From: JACQXM01 sp964569425
GTDB lineage: Bacteria > Planctomycetota > Phycisphaerae > UBA1845
Length of the DNA: 64,000 bases
Direction of reading: 5' to 3'
NCBI GenBank assembly: GCA_964569425.1
Contig: CAZMVD010000004.1
Location: 22,754 to 86,753, forward strand
The position numbers were made by a program, and so were the translations under genes. Shown here piece after piece: positions 8,106 through 17,174 of the stretch (the stretch's first letter is position 1; each line of letters begins with the position of its first letter). The notes beneath the pieces are model-generated. The model made no database searches and was not told the origin of the DNA. It saw only the letters and a list, made by a program, of their open reading frames with translations.

Positions 8106-11100
8106 TTATGCCGGGCGTCCGCCGGTGCCGGTTTCCGTGGTCGCCGGCTGTCCGACCGATGTTCGTGGTCGCGATGCCAACACTGAAAACAGCGCCGGCA
8201 GCATCAGCAGCGTGAGCAGGTTGTCGGAAATCACGCCGCCGATCACCACGGTGGCCAGCGGGCGCTGCACTTCGGCTCCGACGCCGGTGTTCAGGGCCAT
8301 GGGGATGAACCCCAGCGCGGCCACCAAGGCGGTCATGAGGATCGGCCGCAGGCGGATGAGCCGTGTTTCCTCAATCGCCTGATGCAGCTCCGCCCCGTCG
8401 GCCAGGCGCTGGCGGATTGTGGAAACCAGCACCAGCCCATTGAGCACTGACACGCCCGATACTGCGATGAACCCGATGCCTGCGGAAATGGTAAAGGGCA
8501 TATCGCGCAACCAGAGCGCGACGACACCGCCCACTGCGGCGAACGGAGCCCCGGTGAAGACGACCAGTGCGTCGCGCACGCTGTGCATGCTCAGGTACAG
8601 AAGTACGAAAACCAAGGCGAGCGAGATGGGAATCACGACGGTCAGGCGTTGCGCGGCGCGGATGAGGTTTTCGTATTGCCCGCCAAAGCGGAAATAGTAG
8701 CCCGCGGGAAGCGAGACCTTCGCTTCGATGTGCCGCCGCGCTTCGGCCACAAACCCACCCAGATCGCGCCCGCGGACGTTGGCCTGCACGATGATGCGGC
8801 GGCGGCCCCATTCGCGCTGGATGGTCGCGGGGCCCTCGCTCTGGCGAACGTGCGCCAGTTGGCCAATGGGAATGCGCTGTCCTGCGGGGCCGGGGAGCGG
8901 GATGGCGGCGAGCGCCTCGGGATCTGCGCGGAAGCGATCCGGCAGTCGTATGACGAGGTCGAGGCGTTGCTGGCCCCATCGAATCTGTCCCGCGGGAATT
9001 CCGCCCAGGGCGGCCACGATGTCGAGCACGTTGCGTGCCGGGATTCCATGGCGTGCGGCGGCGGCTTGATCGACGCGTATTTCGACGACGGGTAATCCGG
9101 TGAGTTGCTCGACGGTAACGTCCTCCGCGCCGGCGATGCCCTCCAGGGCGGCGCGCACTTCGGCGGCCGTTGCGCGGAGTGTGTCCAGATCGTCGCCGAA
9201 GATCTTGACGCCGAGGTCGGCGCGGACGCCGGCGATCATCTCGTTCATGCGCATTTCGATGGGCTGGGTGAAGGTGAGATTCTGGCCGGGAAAGGCGGCG
9301 AGTTCGGCGTGCATGGCGTCGGCCAGTTCGGCCTGCGTGGCAGCTCGTTTCCAGCGTTCGCGCGGCGTGAGCGCCATGAAGACATCCGTGACTTCCAGCC
9401 CCATGGGGTCGGTGGAGATTTCGGGGGTACCGGTGCGGCTCCAGACGTCGCGGATTTCGTCGGGAAAGCGCTCCAGCAGGAATTGTTCGATCCGGGTGTT
9501 GTAGCGCAGCGTTTCCTCCAGCGAAATGCCCGAGAGACGCACGGCGTTGAACACGATGGCCATTTCGTGGAGCCGCGGCACGAACTCGCTGCCCAGTTGC
9601 CGGGACAGCCAGCTGCCGCCGCCAAGCACGGCCGCCCCGGCCAGCAACGTCGCGCCACGGAACCGCAATGCCATGCCCAGCAGGGGACGATAGAGCCACT
9701 GGGCGGCGCGCACCGCGAAGTTCTCGCGCTCCCGGACGCGGCGCGACAGGCACAGGCTGGCCAGTACCGGCGTCAGCGTGATGGAGAAGATCAGCGAGCT
9801 TAGCAGCGCGAAGATGACGGTGAGCGCCATGGGGCGAAACAGTTTTCCCTCGATGCCCTCCAGCAGCAGAATGGGCAGGTACACGACCATGATGATGAGT
9901 TCGCCGAACATGGTCGGGCGGCGAACCTCCACGGCGGCATCGCGCACGATTTCGACGACCGAGCGCGTGTCACGGCGGTCGCCGAGCTTGCGGACGCAGT
10001 TTTCGACACTAATGACCGAGCTGTCCACGACCAACCCGAAGTCGATGGCGCCCAGGCTCAGCAGGCTGGCGGCGATTCCCGCCTGCAGCATCCAGTGGAA
10101 GGCAAAGAGCATGGCCAGGGGAATGGCCAGCGCGACAATCAGACCGGCGCGCCAGTTGCCCAGGAATACGAACAGCACGGCGACGACGAGCAACGCACCC
10201 TCAAACAGGTTGCGCTGGACGGTGGCAATGACCTGGTCCACCAGCTCGGTGCGCTCATAGAGCACTTTAACTTCGACGTCGGGCGGAAGAGAGCTGCGGA
10301 CGTCGGCCAGGCGTTCTTCCAGGCGTTGGGTCACGACGTGGGCGTTTTCGCCGATGAGCATGAAGCCCAGCCCGTGGACGACCTCGCCGCGCCCGTTAGC
10401 CGTCACGCCGCCACGGCGGATTTCGTGTCCGAAGCGAACTTCGGCGACGTCGTGGACATGAATGGGTACGCCGTCGAATGCGGCGATCATGATGTTGCCG
10501 ATCTCCGCTTCGTTGACCGGCAAGCTTACGCCCTGCACGAGGTGCATTTCGCCGGCGCGAGAGATACTGCCGCCGCCGACGCTGTGATTGTTCTGGGCCA
10601 GCGCCTCGCGCAGGTCGTCCAGCGTGAGGTTGAATTGAATCAGGCGTTCGGGGTCGGCGAGGACATGAAACTGGCGTCGTTCTCCGCCCCAGGTGTTGAT
10701 TTCGGCGACGCCCGAAACCGACTGGAGCTGCGGGCGGATCACCCAATCCTGAATGGTGGTCAGTTCCATCAGGCTGCGCGCCGAGCTGGTGACGATGTAA
10801 TGGAAGATTTCACCCAGTCCGGTGGACATGGGCCCGAGCGTCGGTCGATCCACTCCGGGAGGTAATTCGACAGTGCCAAGTTGCTCAGTGACCAACTGGC
10901 GGGCGAGGTGCAGGTCGGTGCCGTCGTCGAAGATGGCGTTGATCTGGACGAAACCGAACTTGGAGACTGAGCGGATCTCCGCGAGCCGCGGCAGTCCTCC
11001 AAAGGCACGCTCGATGGGAAGGGTTACCTGTTGTTCGATCTCCACGGGCGACAGTGCGGGCGCGACGGCGTTGACCTGGACCATGACCGGCGTGGTGTCG

Positions 11101-11219
11101 GGGAAGGCATCGATCGGCAGTCGCGACAAGGCGTGCAGACCGATAACGACCAGCGTGGCGGCAGCCACCACGACCAGAAACCGGTTGTGCAGCGACCAGG
11201 AAATCACCCCATTGAGCAT
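8106..11219 (-). CDS. Heavy-metal efflux RND pump (CusA/CzcA type)
   Basis: This 1037-residue protein has the length and architecture of the HME subfamily of RND pumps: an N-terminal membrane helix (VVVAAATLVVIGLHALS), two large periplasmic loops and two groups of membrane helices. The segment GAIDFGLVVDSSVISVEN is the HME signature in TM4, holding the proton-relay Asp. FPDTTPVMVQV near residue 40 is also typical. It would export Cu/Ag or Co/Zn/Cd by proton antiport; the metal cannot be fixed from sequence alone. The ATG is chosen at MLNGVISW with GAAAGGG upstream, 20 bases after the adaptor gene's stop, so the two are co-transcribed. Confidence 0.93.
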   Translation of the reverse strand: MLNGVISWSLHNRFLVVVAAATLVVIGLHALSRLPIDAFPDTTPVMVQVNAVAPALSPVEIEQQVTLPIERAFGGLPRLAEIRSVSKFGFVQINAIFDDGTDLHLARQLVTEQLGTVELPPGVDRPTLGPMSTGLGEIFHYIVTSSARSLMELTTIQDWVIRPQLQSVSGVAEINTWGGERRQFHVLADPERLIQFNLTLDDLREALAQNNHSVGGGSISRAGEMHLVQGVSLPVNEAEIGNIMIAAFDGVPIHVHDVAEVRFGHEIRRGGVTANGRGEVVHGLGFMLIGENAHVVTQRLEERLADVRSSLPPDVEVKVLYERTELVDQVIATVQRNLFEGALLVVAVLFVFLGNWRAGLIVALAIPLAMLFAFHWMLQAGIAASLLSLGAIDFGLVVDSSVISVENCVRKLGDRRDTRSVVEIVRDAAVEVRRPTMFGELIIMVVYLPILLLEGIEGKLFRPMALTVIFALLSSLIFSITLTPVLASLCLSRRVRERENFAVRAAQWLYRPLLGMALRFRGATLLAGAAVLGGGSWLSRQLGSEFVPRLHEMAIVFNAVRLSGISLEETLRYNTRIEQFLLERFPDEIRDVWSRTGTPEISTDPMGLEVTDVFMALTPRERWKRAATQAELADAMHAELAAFPGQNLTFTQPIEMRMNEMIAGVRADLGVKIFGDDLDTLRATAAEVRAALEGIAGAEDVTVEQLTGLPVVEIRVDQAAAARHGIPARNVLDIVAALGGIPAGQIRWGQQRLDLVIRLPDRFRADPEALAAIPLPGPAGQRIPIGQLAHVRQSEGPATIQREWGRRRIIVQANVRGRDLGGFVAEARRHIEAKVSLPAGYYFRFGGQYENLIRAAQRLTVVIPISLALVFVLLYLSMHSVRDALVVFTGAPFAAVGGVVALWLRDMPFTISAGIGFIAVSGVSVLNGLVLVSTIRQRLADGAELHQAIEETRLIRLRPILMTALVAALGFIPMALNTGVGAEVQRPLATVVIGGVISDNLLTLLMLPALFSVLASRPRTSVGQPATTETGTGGRPA

Positions 11220-11239
11220 CGCGTGGCCCTTTCGCGCAG

Positions 11240-12757
11240 CTAGCGTTTCTGCTTGAAATCGTCGGGACAGCAACCGGCGCCGATTTCGCCTTTGAGGATC
11301 TCGGTCTTGAGCAGGTAGCTCCCCGCGACCACGACGGGTTCACCCTCGCGTACGCCCTCGTGGACTTCGAACAGGCCGTCGATCGGCAGCCCGAGGCGCA
11401 CCGGGCGCGGTTGAAACATCGTGGCGCTCTCGCGCACAAACACGACATTGCAGCACCCGTCCCATTGCACCGCGTTCTGGGGAACCACCAGTGCATCCGG
11501 TTCCTCGCGCCAGGGTACGATGGCCTGCGCGAATCGGTTGGCCTGCAGCAACCCGTCGCGATTTTCGAACTCCGCGCGTGCTTTGAGCGTGCGGGTACGC
11601 GGATCGAGCGCCGTGCTTACCCAGGTAATCTGCCCATCGAACGGGTCTCCATCGACCCCGTCGAAGACCAGGGTAACGGGCATTCCGGTGCGCAGTCGCA
11701 CGCGGGCGTCGGCCAGGTCGAGCCACGCCCACATGCGCGAGGTGTCGGCCAGGGCAAAGAGCGTCCGCGCGGTGTCCACGGTTTCTCCGGCCACGATGTT
11801 TCTTTCGACGATTTCACCGGCGAACGGCGCTGTGAGCGGGAGGAGGGGGGACATGTCGCCGCTTTCCGCGACACGGCGGACTTCGTCCTCGGGCAAGCCG
11901 AGGTTGCGAAGTCGCTGCAGGGCGCGTGTTTCGGCGATGCGCGCTTCTGTCACGCGGCTTTCGAGTTCCTGGACCTCGCGGCGACTGGCGATGCCGGACG
12001 ATTCCAACTCCCGATCGCGTTTGAGGTTTGCGGTGTACAGTTCGATCATGGCCCGCGCATGCAGCAGTTCTGCCTTCGCCTCGGCCAGTCCGGGCGAATC
12101 GATGATGGCCAATACGTCTCCGGTCTGGATCGCTGCGCCGAGATCGGCGCGTACCTCGCGTACGACACCGGCCACGCGCGGCGCGAGCCGCGCCAGGCGG
12201 TTTTCGTCGTAGGCGATCTCCGCGGGGCAGGTGACGGTATGGCGGATGGGGCGGCGTTCGACCGGTGCGAAGGTAAACCCGGCGCGCCGCGCCACTTCGG
12301 GATCGGCCAGCCGGATCTTGGTGTTTCTGTTCGTGCAGTCACGGGCAGGTGTTCGTTGACTTCGCGGCAACGCCGCTTCGGTGTTTTCGGCCGGAGGTTC
12401 GTCCTCCGCGACGTCGTTTTCGGGATTGAGTTTGGCCCAGCGCGCCGCCACTTCCGGATGGCAACGGGTGCACTGTGATTCGGGCAGAAGGTGTTCGCCG
12501 CACCAGTCGCCCGCAGCCTTGAAGGTTTCGATGAGGGAATCGTCACAGCGCGTACAAACCGATTCGGGGACGCCGTGCCCTCCGCACCAGCCGTCGTCCA
12601 GGTGCGGGTGGACGGGACTGGACTCGGGTCCCAAGTTGGCGGGGGCTTCCGCCCTTAGCGCGCCCGGCGGTTCGAGGCGCGGTTTGCAACCCGGTAGGAA
12701 CAGCGCCGCCGCCGCGAGAAATACGAACAACTTCCTGGATTGGTAGTTCCTGGTCAT
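11240..12757 (-). CDS. RND periplasmic adaptor lipoprotein (CusB type) with doubled Cys/His metal motif
   Basis: The product has 505 residues. A lipoprotein signal ends at LFLPGC (about residue 23). Two near-identical short metal-binding motifs follow: CGGHGVPESVCTRC and CGEHLLPESQCTRC, with a third Cys-His context (CHPE) right after the second. Next come the adaptor's barrel-sandwich (FAPVERRPIRHTV, ADLGAAIQTGDVLAIIDSPGL), an alpha-hairpin (about 230-300) and beta-barrel regions. It would link the inner-membrane pump to an outer-membrane factor and may hand over metal through the N-terminal motifs. The start is at MTRNYQ, with AAGGCGAA upstream. It lies between a small secreted protein gene and the pump gene. 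No TolC-like outer-membrane gene is visible nearby. Confidence 0.92.
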   Translation of the reverse strand: MTRNYQSRKLFVFLAAAALFLPGCKPRLEPPGALRAEAPANLGPESSPVHPHLDDGWCGGHGVPESVCTRCDDSLIETFKAAGDWCGEHLLPESQCTRCHPEVAARWAKLNPENDVAEDEPPAENTEAALPRSQRTPARDCTNRNTKIRLADPEVARRAGFTFAPVERRPIRHTVTCPAEIAYDENRLARLAPRVAGVVREVRADLGAAIQTGDVLAIIDSPGLAEAKAELLHARAMIELYTANLKRDRELESSGIASRREVQELESRVTEARIAETRALQRLRNLGLPEDEVRRVAESGDMSPLLPLTAPFAGEIVERNIVAGETVDTARTLFALADTSRMWAWLDLADARVRLRTGMPVTLVFDGVDGDPFDGQITWVSTALDPRTRTLKARAEFENRDGLLQANRFAQAIVPWREEPDALVVPQNAVQWDGCCNVVFVRESATMFQPRPVRLGLPIDGLFEVHEGVREGEPVVVAGSYLLKTEILKGEIGAGCCPDDFKQKR

Positions 12758-12941
12758 CGTTTTTTCGCCTTCATTGAAAGGAAGGACTTCAGAAACCCAC
12801 GGTGGTGCCCGAGTGGGAGCAACCAGGCTCGGTTCTGTCAGCCCGAGGCGCATCGGATTCGCGAGCGCGCATCCCATTCCGTATCGCCGCAGCGGTGACA
12901 CGGAAACGTCAGACAAACGGAGGAGCCGGCAGCGCGCGGAA

Positions 12942-13313
12942 TCAGATGAGAAGGGGAAGGACTCGTTGCTCGCCGGGCGGAACGGAGCGCAGGCCGTCGG
13001 CGGCGTTCACCGACCGGCCGGAGTCGCAAAGTCCATCGTGGGCGTCCTGCGGCCGCGCCGTAAATGGAGCCGAGTGGTCGACGTGGATGGTCTCGGTCCT
13101 TTCGGGAGTGACCCCGTGGCCGGAACAGAAGCAAGGCGCCGGCGGAGGCGTAGAAGGAGCGGAAGGCGTTTGCGGGGCGGTGTTGCGTCGGTCATGGTCG
13201 CAACAGTCCCGCGGGGCGCTGCCGTCGGGTTCGGCATGGGCGCGCACGCCGCAGAGCAGCGGGCAGGCGCCCGCGATCCAAAGGACCAGCATGGGGGAAA
13301 CGGCCCGATTCAT
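12942..13313 (-). CDS. Small secreted Cys/His-containing protein, first gene of metal-efflux operon
   Basis: The product has 123 residues with a signal peptide (about 1-27, ending VRAHA). The mature part contains DCCDHD, CFCSGHG and scattered His/Cys, suggesting metal binding, with a Pro/Thr-rich stretch between. I do not recognise a named family. It is about 185 bases upstream of the adaptor gene on the same strand. The start codon lies 6 bases after a good -10 (TATACT) and has no ribosome site, so the mRNA may be leaderless. Its likely role is periplasmic metal binding or sensing linked to the efflux pump (inference). Confidence 0.65.
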   Translation of the reverse strand: MNRAVSPMLVLWIAGACPLLCGVRAHAEPDGSAPRDCCDHDRRNTAPQTPSAPSTPPPAPCFCSGHGVTPERTETIHVDHSAPFTARPQDAHDGLCDSGRSVNAADGLRSVPPGEQRVLPLLI

Positions 13314-13319
13314 TACGTG

Positions 13320-13349
13320 AGTATATCGGCGTATTCCGCTTGTCGTCCA
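13320..13349 (-). promoter_or_regulatory. Promoter of metal-efflux operon, leaderless start
   Basis: On the minus strand TGGACG (-35) and TATACT (-10) are 18 bases apart, and the ATG of the first gene follows the -10 after only 6 bases. No Shine-Dalgarno can fit, so translation would begin at or next to the transcript 5' end. Confidence 0.6.
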
Positions 13350-13460
13350 GCTTGAAAGTCGGTTCGGCCGGCCAGGTTGCCCGGTGCCGGCCCGCGCCGG
13401 AGGGGCAGCACCTCCCGTTTCCGGGTGCCAACGACCGAGTGGGCGACAAACGTTCCAAGG

Positions 13461-14867
13461 TCAGGGTTCGCCGCCCGGAGAAGGGCCGACAACAGGTAGC
13501 GACACGCCCGAGCGGCCGGTATCGGCCGCCGGGGCGGTGGTCACGCGGGCACCGACCGCTTCCATGTCGCCGCCGATATCTTCGACGAAAACGTCCTCGA
13601 GGTCGGTCTTGTCCACGTCGCGGCGCAGCAGGAAGTAGAGCACAGTGCTGGCGCAATAGTAGAAGGACGCCAGAAATGCAAACATCACCCCGACAACGAT
13701 CATGACGTAGACGCCGATGATCGCGGCGGAGACGCAGTCGTACCAGGTGAGCGCGCTCCAGTCGGGCCAGGCGTGCAGAGCGCTGGGGCTGCGGAGCGGC
13801 CAGAGCGCCTCAAGCTTGGCCACCGCCGCTTCGCCCGTGCCGCGCTGCCCCCACCAGCCGAACGGTGCGGTTGCCGCGCCCACCACGCCGCGCGTGATGG
13901 ATAGCGCAAAGTAAGTGAACAGGTTCACGAACATCCAGCAGATGCTGACATAGATCAGTGCGAGAATGCCGTAAAGCAGTGTTTTCCACGGTTTGCTGAA
14001 GGCGTAGCTCAGGCTGCGCGCGAAGGCGTCGTAGGCGTCCTGCGCCTCGGCCGCAACCGCAGGCCACATCAGGCTCCCGCCCACGGCCAATCCCACCAGC
14101 AGAATGGCGACCACAAATCCCCCCACAACGGGGAGAAAGAAAGTGAGTCCACCGATCACGTCCCCAAGGACGGGGATTGACAGGAACAACCCGAAGAGAA
14201 ACATCAGCAAGACCACGCCAGCGGCAAACAGCAGGGGGATGCATGGTGCCAGCACGAAACCACCGAACAGATTGTCACGGGAAAAGCGCAACCCCTGGGA
14301 CATCGTCAGCTTCTCGTCGCGCGCGAATTGCACCGCCGCCACGCGACAAATCGCGCCGCCCCCCAACGCCCAAATCAACAGCATGCCACTGCCGAACAAC
14401 AGGAAGAAAACGAAGTGTTCGCGACACATCCACCAGGTTCCATAAGCCAGCGCCGACAGACTGCGCAGCGGACGCATGTTCGCATGGGTTGCGAGGTACT
14501 CGCCCAGGGATGTGCCTGCCGCCATCGACATACCGGGTACGGTCGAACCCATCAACCCGAAGACCGATCGTTGGGCGTGCTCGCGCCACACTTCGAAGAT
14601 GCCATGATCGCCGGGCAGCGTCTCATAAGTGCTGCCCAACTCTCGCGCCATGATGAATCGATCGATGGCCGCTGCGTCCACGCCCCCGCGCAGACACCAG
14701 ACACTGTCAAGCAGGGTGCCAAAAACGAAGGTTGCGATGATCGCCACCAGCGCCAGGCCGAGCTTGGCGGGCTGCACGGCCATGCCCAACGTGCGGAAAA
14801 TGTGCAGCAGTCCGCTGTCTTCCAGCCAGGTACGATGATTGTCCGGCGTGGGCGGTGGTGTTGTCAT
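13461..14867 (-). CDS. Multi-pass membrane protein, function unknown
   Basis: This 468-residue protein starts with a clear ribosome site (GAAGGAG, 7 bases before the ATG). It has about six to seven hydrophobic segments, at roughly 32-52, 145-170, 215-240, 250-275, 315-345 and 395-425, separated by charged loops. A short acidic tail (DLEDVFVEDIGG) follows the last helix. No motif gives a function; it has the look of a conserved planctomycete integral membrane protein of unknown role. It is monocistronic, between the efflux operon and a gene-free stretch, with a perfect TATAAT -10 about 60 bases upstream. Confidence 0.75.
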   Translation of the reverse strand: MTTPPPTPDNHRTWLEDSGLLHIFRTLGMAVQPAKLGLALVAIIATFVFGTLLDSVWCLRGGVDAAAIDRFIMARELGSTYETLPGDHGIFEVWREHAQRSVFGLMGSTVPGMSMAAGTSLGEYLATHANMRPLRSLSALAYGTWWMCREHFVFFLLFGSGMLLIWALGGGAICRVAAVQFARDEKLTMSQGLRFSRDNLFGGFVLAPCIPLLFAAGVVLLMFLFGLFLSIPVLGDVIGGLTFFLPVVGGFVVAILLVGLAVGGSLMWPAVAAEAQDAYDAFARSLSYAFSKPWKTLLYGILALIYVSICWMFVNLFTYFALSITRGVVGAATAPFGWWGQRGTGEAAVAKLEALWPLRSPSALHAWPDWSALTWYDCVSAAIIGVYVMIVVGVMFAFLASFYYCASTVLYFLLRRDVDKTDLEDVFVEDIGGDMEAVGARVTTAPAADTGRSGVSLPVVGPSPGGEP

Positions 14868-14926
14868 GAGCCGCTCCTTCGTGGTGTCGGGTTGCGTGTT
14901 TTCGAACGATGAAGCCGAGCATGGGC

Positions 14927-14955
14927 ATTATAATTGCTCGGGGCGCCCGAGAAAG
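14927..14955 (-). promoter_or_regulatory. Candidate promoter of membrane protein gene
   Basis: TATAAT lies at 14927-14932 on the minus strand, with only a weak -35 (CTTTCT or TTTCTC) 16-17 bases upstream. It would give a leader of about 50 bases before the ATG at 14867. Between here and 15202 I see no gene. Confidence 0.5.
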
Positions 14956-15202
14956 GGACGACCTGCAAGGGTCTGATCCCTACGTCGGACAAACCGACAG
15001 ATTTGGTGTCGGTGCTTCGCGGTGCTGCCGCGTCCGGGGGGCGCCGGGTCCCATTCTCAAATTGCAATCTATTGGGATTGCTGAAGATACGGGCGCTGCC
15101 GTGAGGCGGTCGTTGACTCAATGTTGGCGTAAATCCTGTTTTTTCGCCGCGCTTTTACGGTGGGATTGCAGCGGTGCGGGAGTCGTTTTTCGCCGGGAAT
15201 TT

Positions 15203-15232
15203 CTGGCAAATCGCGTGTGGATCGGCTATACT
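15203..15232 (+). promoter_or_regulatory. Promoter of candidate ncRNA
   Basis: CTGGCA (-35) and TATACT (-10) are 18 bases apart. Transcription would start near 15239. No open frame with a ribosome site follows, but a strong terminator does, about 220 bases downstream. Confidence 0.55.
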
Positions 15233-15238
15233 CCTGAT

Positions 15239-15483
15239 AGTCTGATCGGCGCAGCTTTCATGCTCGATCCGGGAGCAAATATTGGCTGAACCGATAAAGG
15301 ACCCTGCGGAGGCCCCAAGTGCTGCGCCATACGACGTACCGACCCCTTTGAGGTTGGCGGTCCGGGTGCCACGGGGTCACCCACCTTATGTATAGGGTTC
15401 TGTCAAGCGCTTCCGCCGGCATTGCGACGGTTGCCCGTTCGGACGGTTTTGGTGAAGGCCTGCGCCAGGCGCGGGCCTTTTTT
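15239..15483 (+). ncRNA. Candidate structured non-coding RNA, about 245 bases
   Basis: The stretch has a promoter, no plausible coding frame and a strong intrinsic terminator. Several local hairpins can be drawn inside it: ATTGG/CCGAT (around 15282), GGGTG/CACCC (around 15370) and CCGT/ACGG with a UCGG loop (around 15437). It does not contain the SRP RNA loop motif, the RNase P consensus, or a tRNA-like end as in tmRNA. A 6S-type RNA is possible on size and layout, but I cannot show the required long imperfect duplex. A cis-regulatory leader for the GlmU-like gene downstream is less likely because that gene has its own promoter. Confidence 0.45.
15455..15483 (+). terminator. Intrinsic terminator of candidate ncRNA
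   Basis: AAGGCCTGCG pairs with CGCGGGCCTT (one G-T wobble) across a CCAGG loop, followed immediately by six T. This is a textbook rho-independent terminator. Confidence 0.85.
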
Positions 15484-15536
15484 CATCGGGCGGGCCTCGG
15501 TAGCGAGGGGGCTTATTCTCCTCGCTCTGTCTTCTT

Positions 15537-15565
15537 GCAGCATTTCTCGACGCTACGGGTATACT
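15537..15565 (+). promoter_or_regulatory. Candidate promoter of GlmU-like gene, leaderless start
   Basis: TATACT (15560-15565) lies 8 bases before the ATG; there is no room for a ribosome site. The hexamer at -35 distance (17 bases) is GCAGCA, poor by the standard consensus; the same hexamer and spacing recur before aroB. Confidence 0.5.
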
Positions 15566-15573
15566 GACTCGGT

Positions 15574-16788
15574 ATGAACGGGCTGGTACTCTTCGAAGAC
15601 GATCGCTGGGACGATTTGCTGCCCCTTACCTATTGGCGCACGGTCTTTGAACTTCAGGTGGGACGGCACCTGCAACTGGATCGAATCGCCCAGCGATTGG
15701 GAACCGCTGTCGCAGGTGTGTGGACGCGCGATTGGATGGCGCGCGTCGCCGCCCAGCGTTGTGGGGCGCTGGTGAATCAACCGTTGGCTGCTCCGGCCAT
15801 TCTGGTCAACGGGCGCTGGGTTCCGGATGGCCCGGTGGCACTCCCCGACCGACCGTGCGTCGGGTTGATCGATGATGAAGTCGTGGTGGTAGTCTGTGAC
15901 ACGAGTTGCATCGGGCGATTCAGTTCGGAGATCATGCTGGATGGGTCGCGGCGCCGCCAAGCCGTGGCCGGGTTGGAGCAGATCACGCTTTCGGGCCGGC
16001 TGGTTCGATACGCGTGGGACATAGTGGGCGAACTTCCTGAACGCCTTGCGGGCGATTGGCAACCGGCGGACGCGACCATCGAAACGGAATTGGCCCCCGG
16101 CACGCTTTCCGGCTCGAAGCAGGACCTGCACGCGGGGCAGCGCACGCGCATCCACCCCACGGCCGTACTGGATACCACAGCGGGCCCTGTTTATGTAAGC
16201 CACGACGTGCAGGTCGGGCCGTGCGCCGTGATCGAGGGTCCGGCGTATATCGGCCCGGGTACGCGTGTCAATGCCCATGCCTGGCTGCATGGTGGCAACG
16301 CCATCGGTCCGGTGTGCCGCGTGGGGGGGGAAATGCACGGGTGCGTCGTGCTCGGCTACACCAACAAGCACCATCTGGGTTTTCTGGGGCACGCCTACAT
16401 CGGAAGCTGGGTGAACATCGGCGCCGGCACGTGCAATTCGGATTTGAAGAACACTTATGGATCGGTTCGAGTGCCACACCAGGGTACCAAAGTGGACACG
16501 CGGCAACCGTTTTTCGGCTGCGTGATCGGCGACCATGCCAAGCTGGGCATCGGCACGCTTATCCCTACGGGTGCGGTGATCGGCTTTGCGGCCACGTCCG
16601 CCGGCGGTGGCCTGCTGCCGCTTTGGGTGCCGTCGTTCGGATGGTTCACCGCAGGCGGCGCGAGCGAGGGCGACCCGGCGCGTCTGCTTGACGTGGCGTC
16701 ACGGGTGATGGGGCGGCGCAACGTGGACCTGACCGACGAGGAAGTGGAGCTGTTTCTCGATCTCGGGACGCGCGTTCGCCATTTATGA
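15574..16788 (+). CDS. GlmU-family protein: putative sugar nucleotidyltransferase with left-handed beta-helix
   Basis: The product has 404 residues. The N-terminal half (MNGLVLFEDDRWDDLLPLT) matches the style of the alternative bacterial GlmU family, in which a nucleotidyltransferase-like domain lacks the canonical LAAGxGTRM loop. The C-terminal half (about 190-350) is a hexapeptide-repeat left-handed beta-helix: repeats such as VGPCAVIEGPAYIGPGTRV and the acetyltransferase-like segment NIGAGTCNSDLKNTYG. A role in UDP-GlcNAc or related nucleotide-sugar synthesis is likely, but the substrate is not fixed. The start is set by the leaderless promoter. The next gene is convergent. Confidence 0.8.
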   Translation: MNGLVLFEDDRWDDLLPLTYWRTVFELQVGRHLQLDRIAQRLGTAVAGVWTRDWMARVAAQRCGALVNQPLAAPAILVNGRWVPDGPVALPDRPCVGLIDDEVVVVVCDTSCIGRFSSEIMLDGSRRRQAVAGLEQITLSGRLVRYAWDIVGELPERLAGDWQPADATIETELAPGTLSGSKQDLHAGQRTRIHPTAVLDTTAGPVYVSHDVQVGPCAVIEGPAYIGPGTRVNAHAWLHGGNAIGPVCRVGGEMHGCVVLGYTNKHHLGFLGHAYIGSWVNIGAGTCNSDLKNTYGSVRVPHQGTKVDTRQPFFGCVIGDHAKLGIGTLIPTGAVIGFAATSAGGGLLPLWVPSFGWFTAGGASEGDPARLLDVASRVMGRRNVDLTDEEVELFLDLGTRVRHL

Positions 16789-16862
16789 CCGATGCGTGGA
16801 CTGCCCCGGGGGCGCACGATCGGCGCGTAGACATTCCGTGGCCATCCGCGGGCCCGGCGGTT

Positions 16863-17174
16863 TCAAGTCACCTTCGTGCCGGTCTTTTCTTCCACGCTGC
16901 GGATTTTTCCGGCGATGTTCTGGGGCCGATCGGTCCGCGTTCCGAAGCGCAGCGACGACGAAATGCGCGGCACGCCCAAACGATGGAGTTCTTCGTGGCA
17001 GCGTTTGACCACCGCGAATACGCGGTCCCACTCGCCTTCGATGTTGGTGCCGTAGGCGTGCAGGTGTGAGGACAGCCCGGACTCGCGGATGATCCGCTCG
17101 CAGGCGGCGATGTAAGATGATACAGACACGCCGACGCCGAGTGGTACAACGCACAGATCGACAATCACGTTCAT
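16863..17174 (-). CDS. MTH1187-family thiamine-binding protein
   Basis: The product has 103 residues. The start MNVIVDLCVVPLG, the centre HLHAYGTNIEGEWD and the end KIRSVEEKTG match the small ferredoxin-fold MTH1187/YkoF-like family that binds thiamine. The ATG has GGGAGG about 10 bases upstream and is chosen over a much longer in-frame open frame that runs antisense through the neighbouring GTPase gene. The gene is divergent from der. A thiS-thiG pair is elsewhere in the window, which fits thiamine synthesis or salvage. Confidence 0.88.
   Translation of the reverse strand: MNVIVDLCVVPLGVGVSVSSYIAACERIIRESGLSSHLHAYGTNIEGEWDRVFAVVKRCHEELHRLGVPRISSSLRFGTRTDRPQNIAGKIRSVEEKTGTKVT

Noticed and set aside
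15239..15483. glmS-type ribozyme before the GlmU-like gene
   Set aside because: The ribozyme's conserved core is not present and the RNA ends in its own terminator before a separate promoter.
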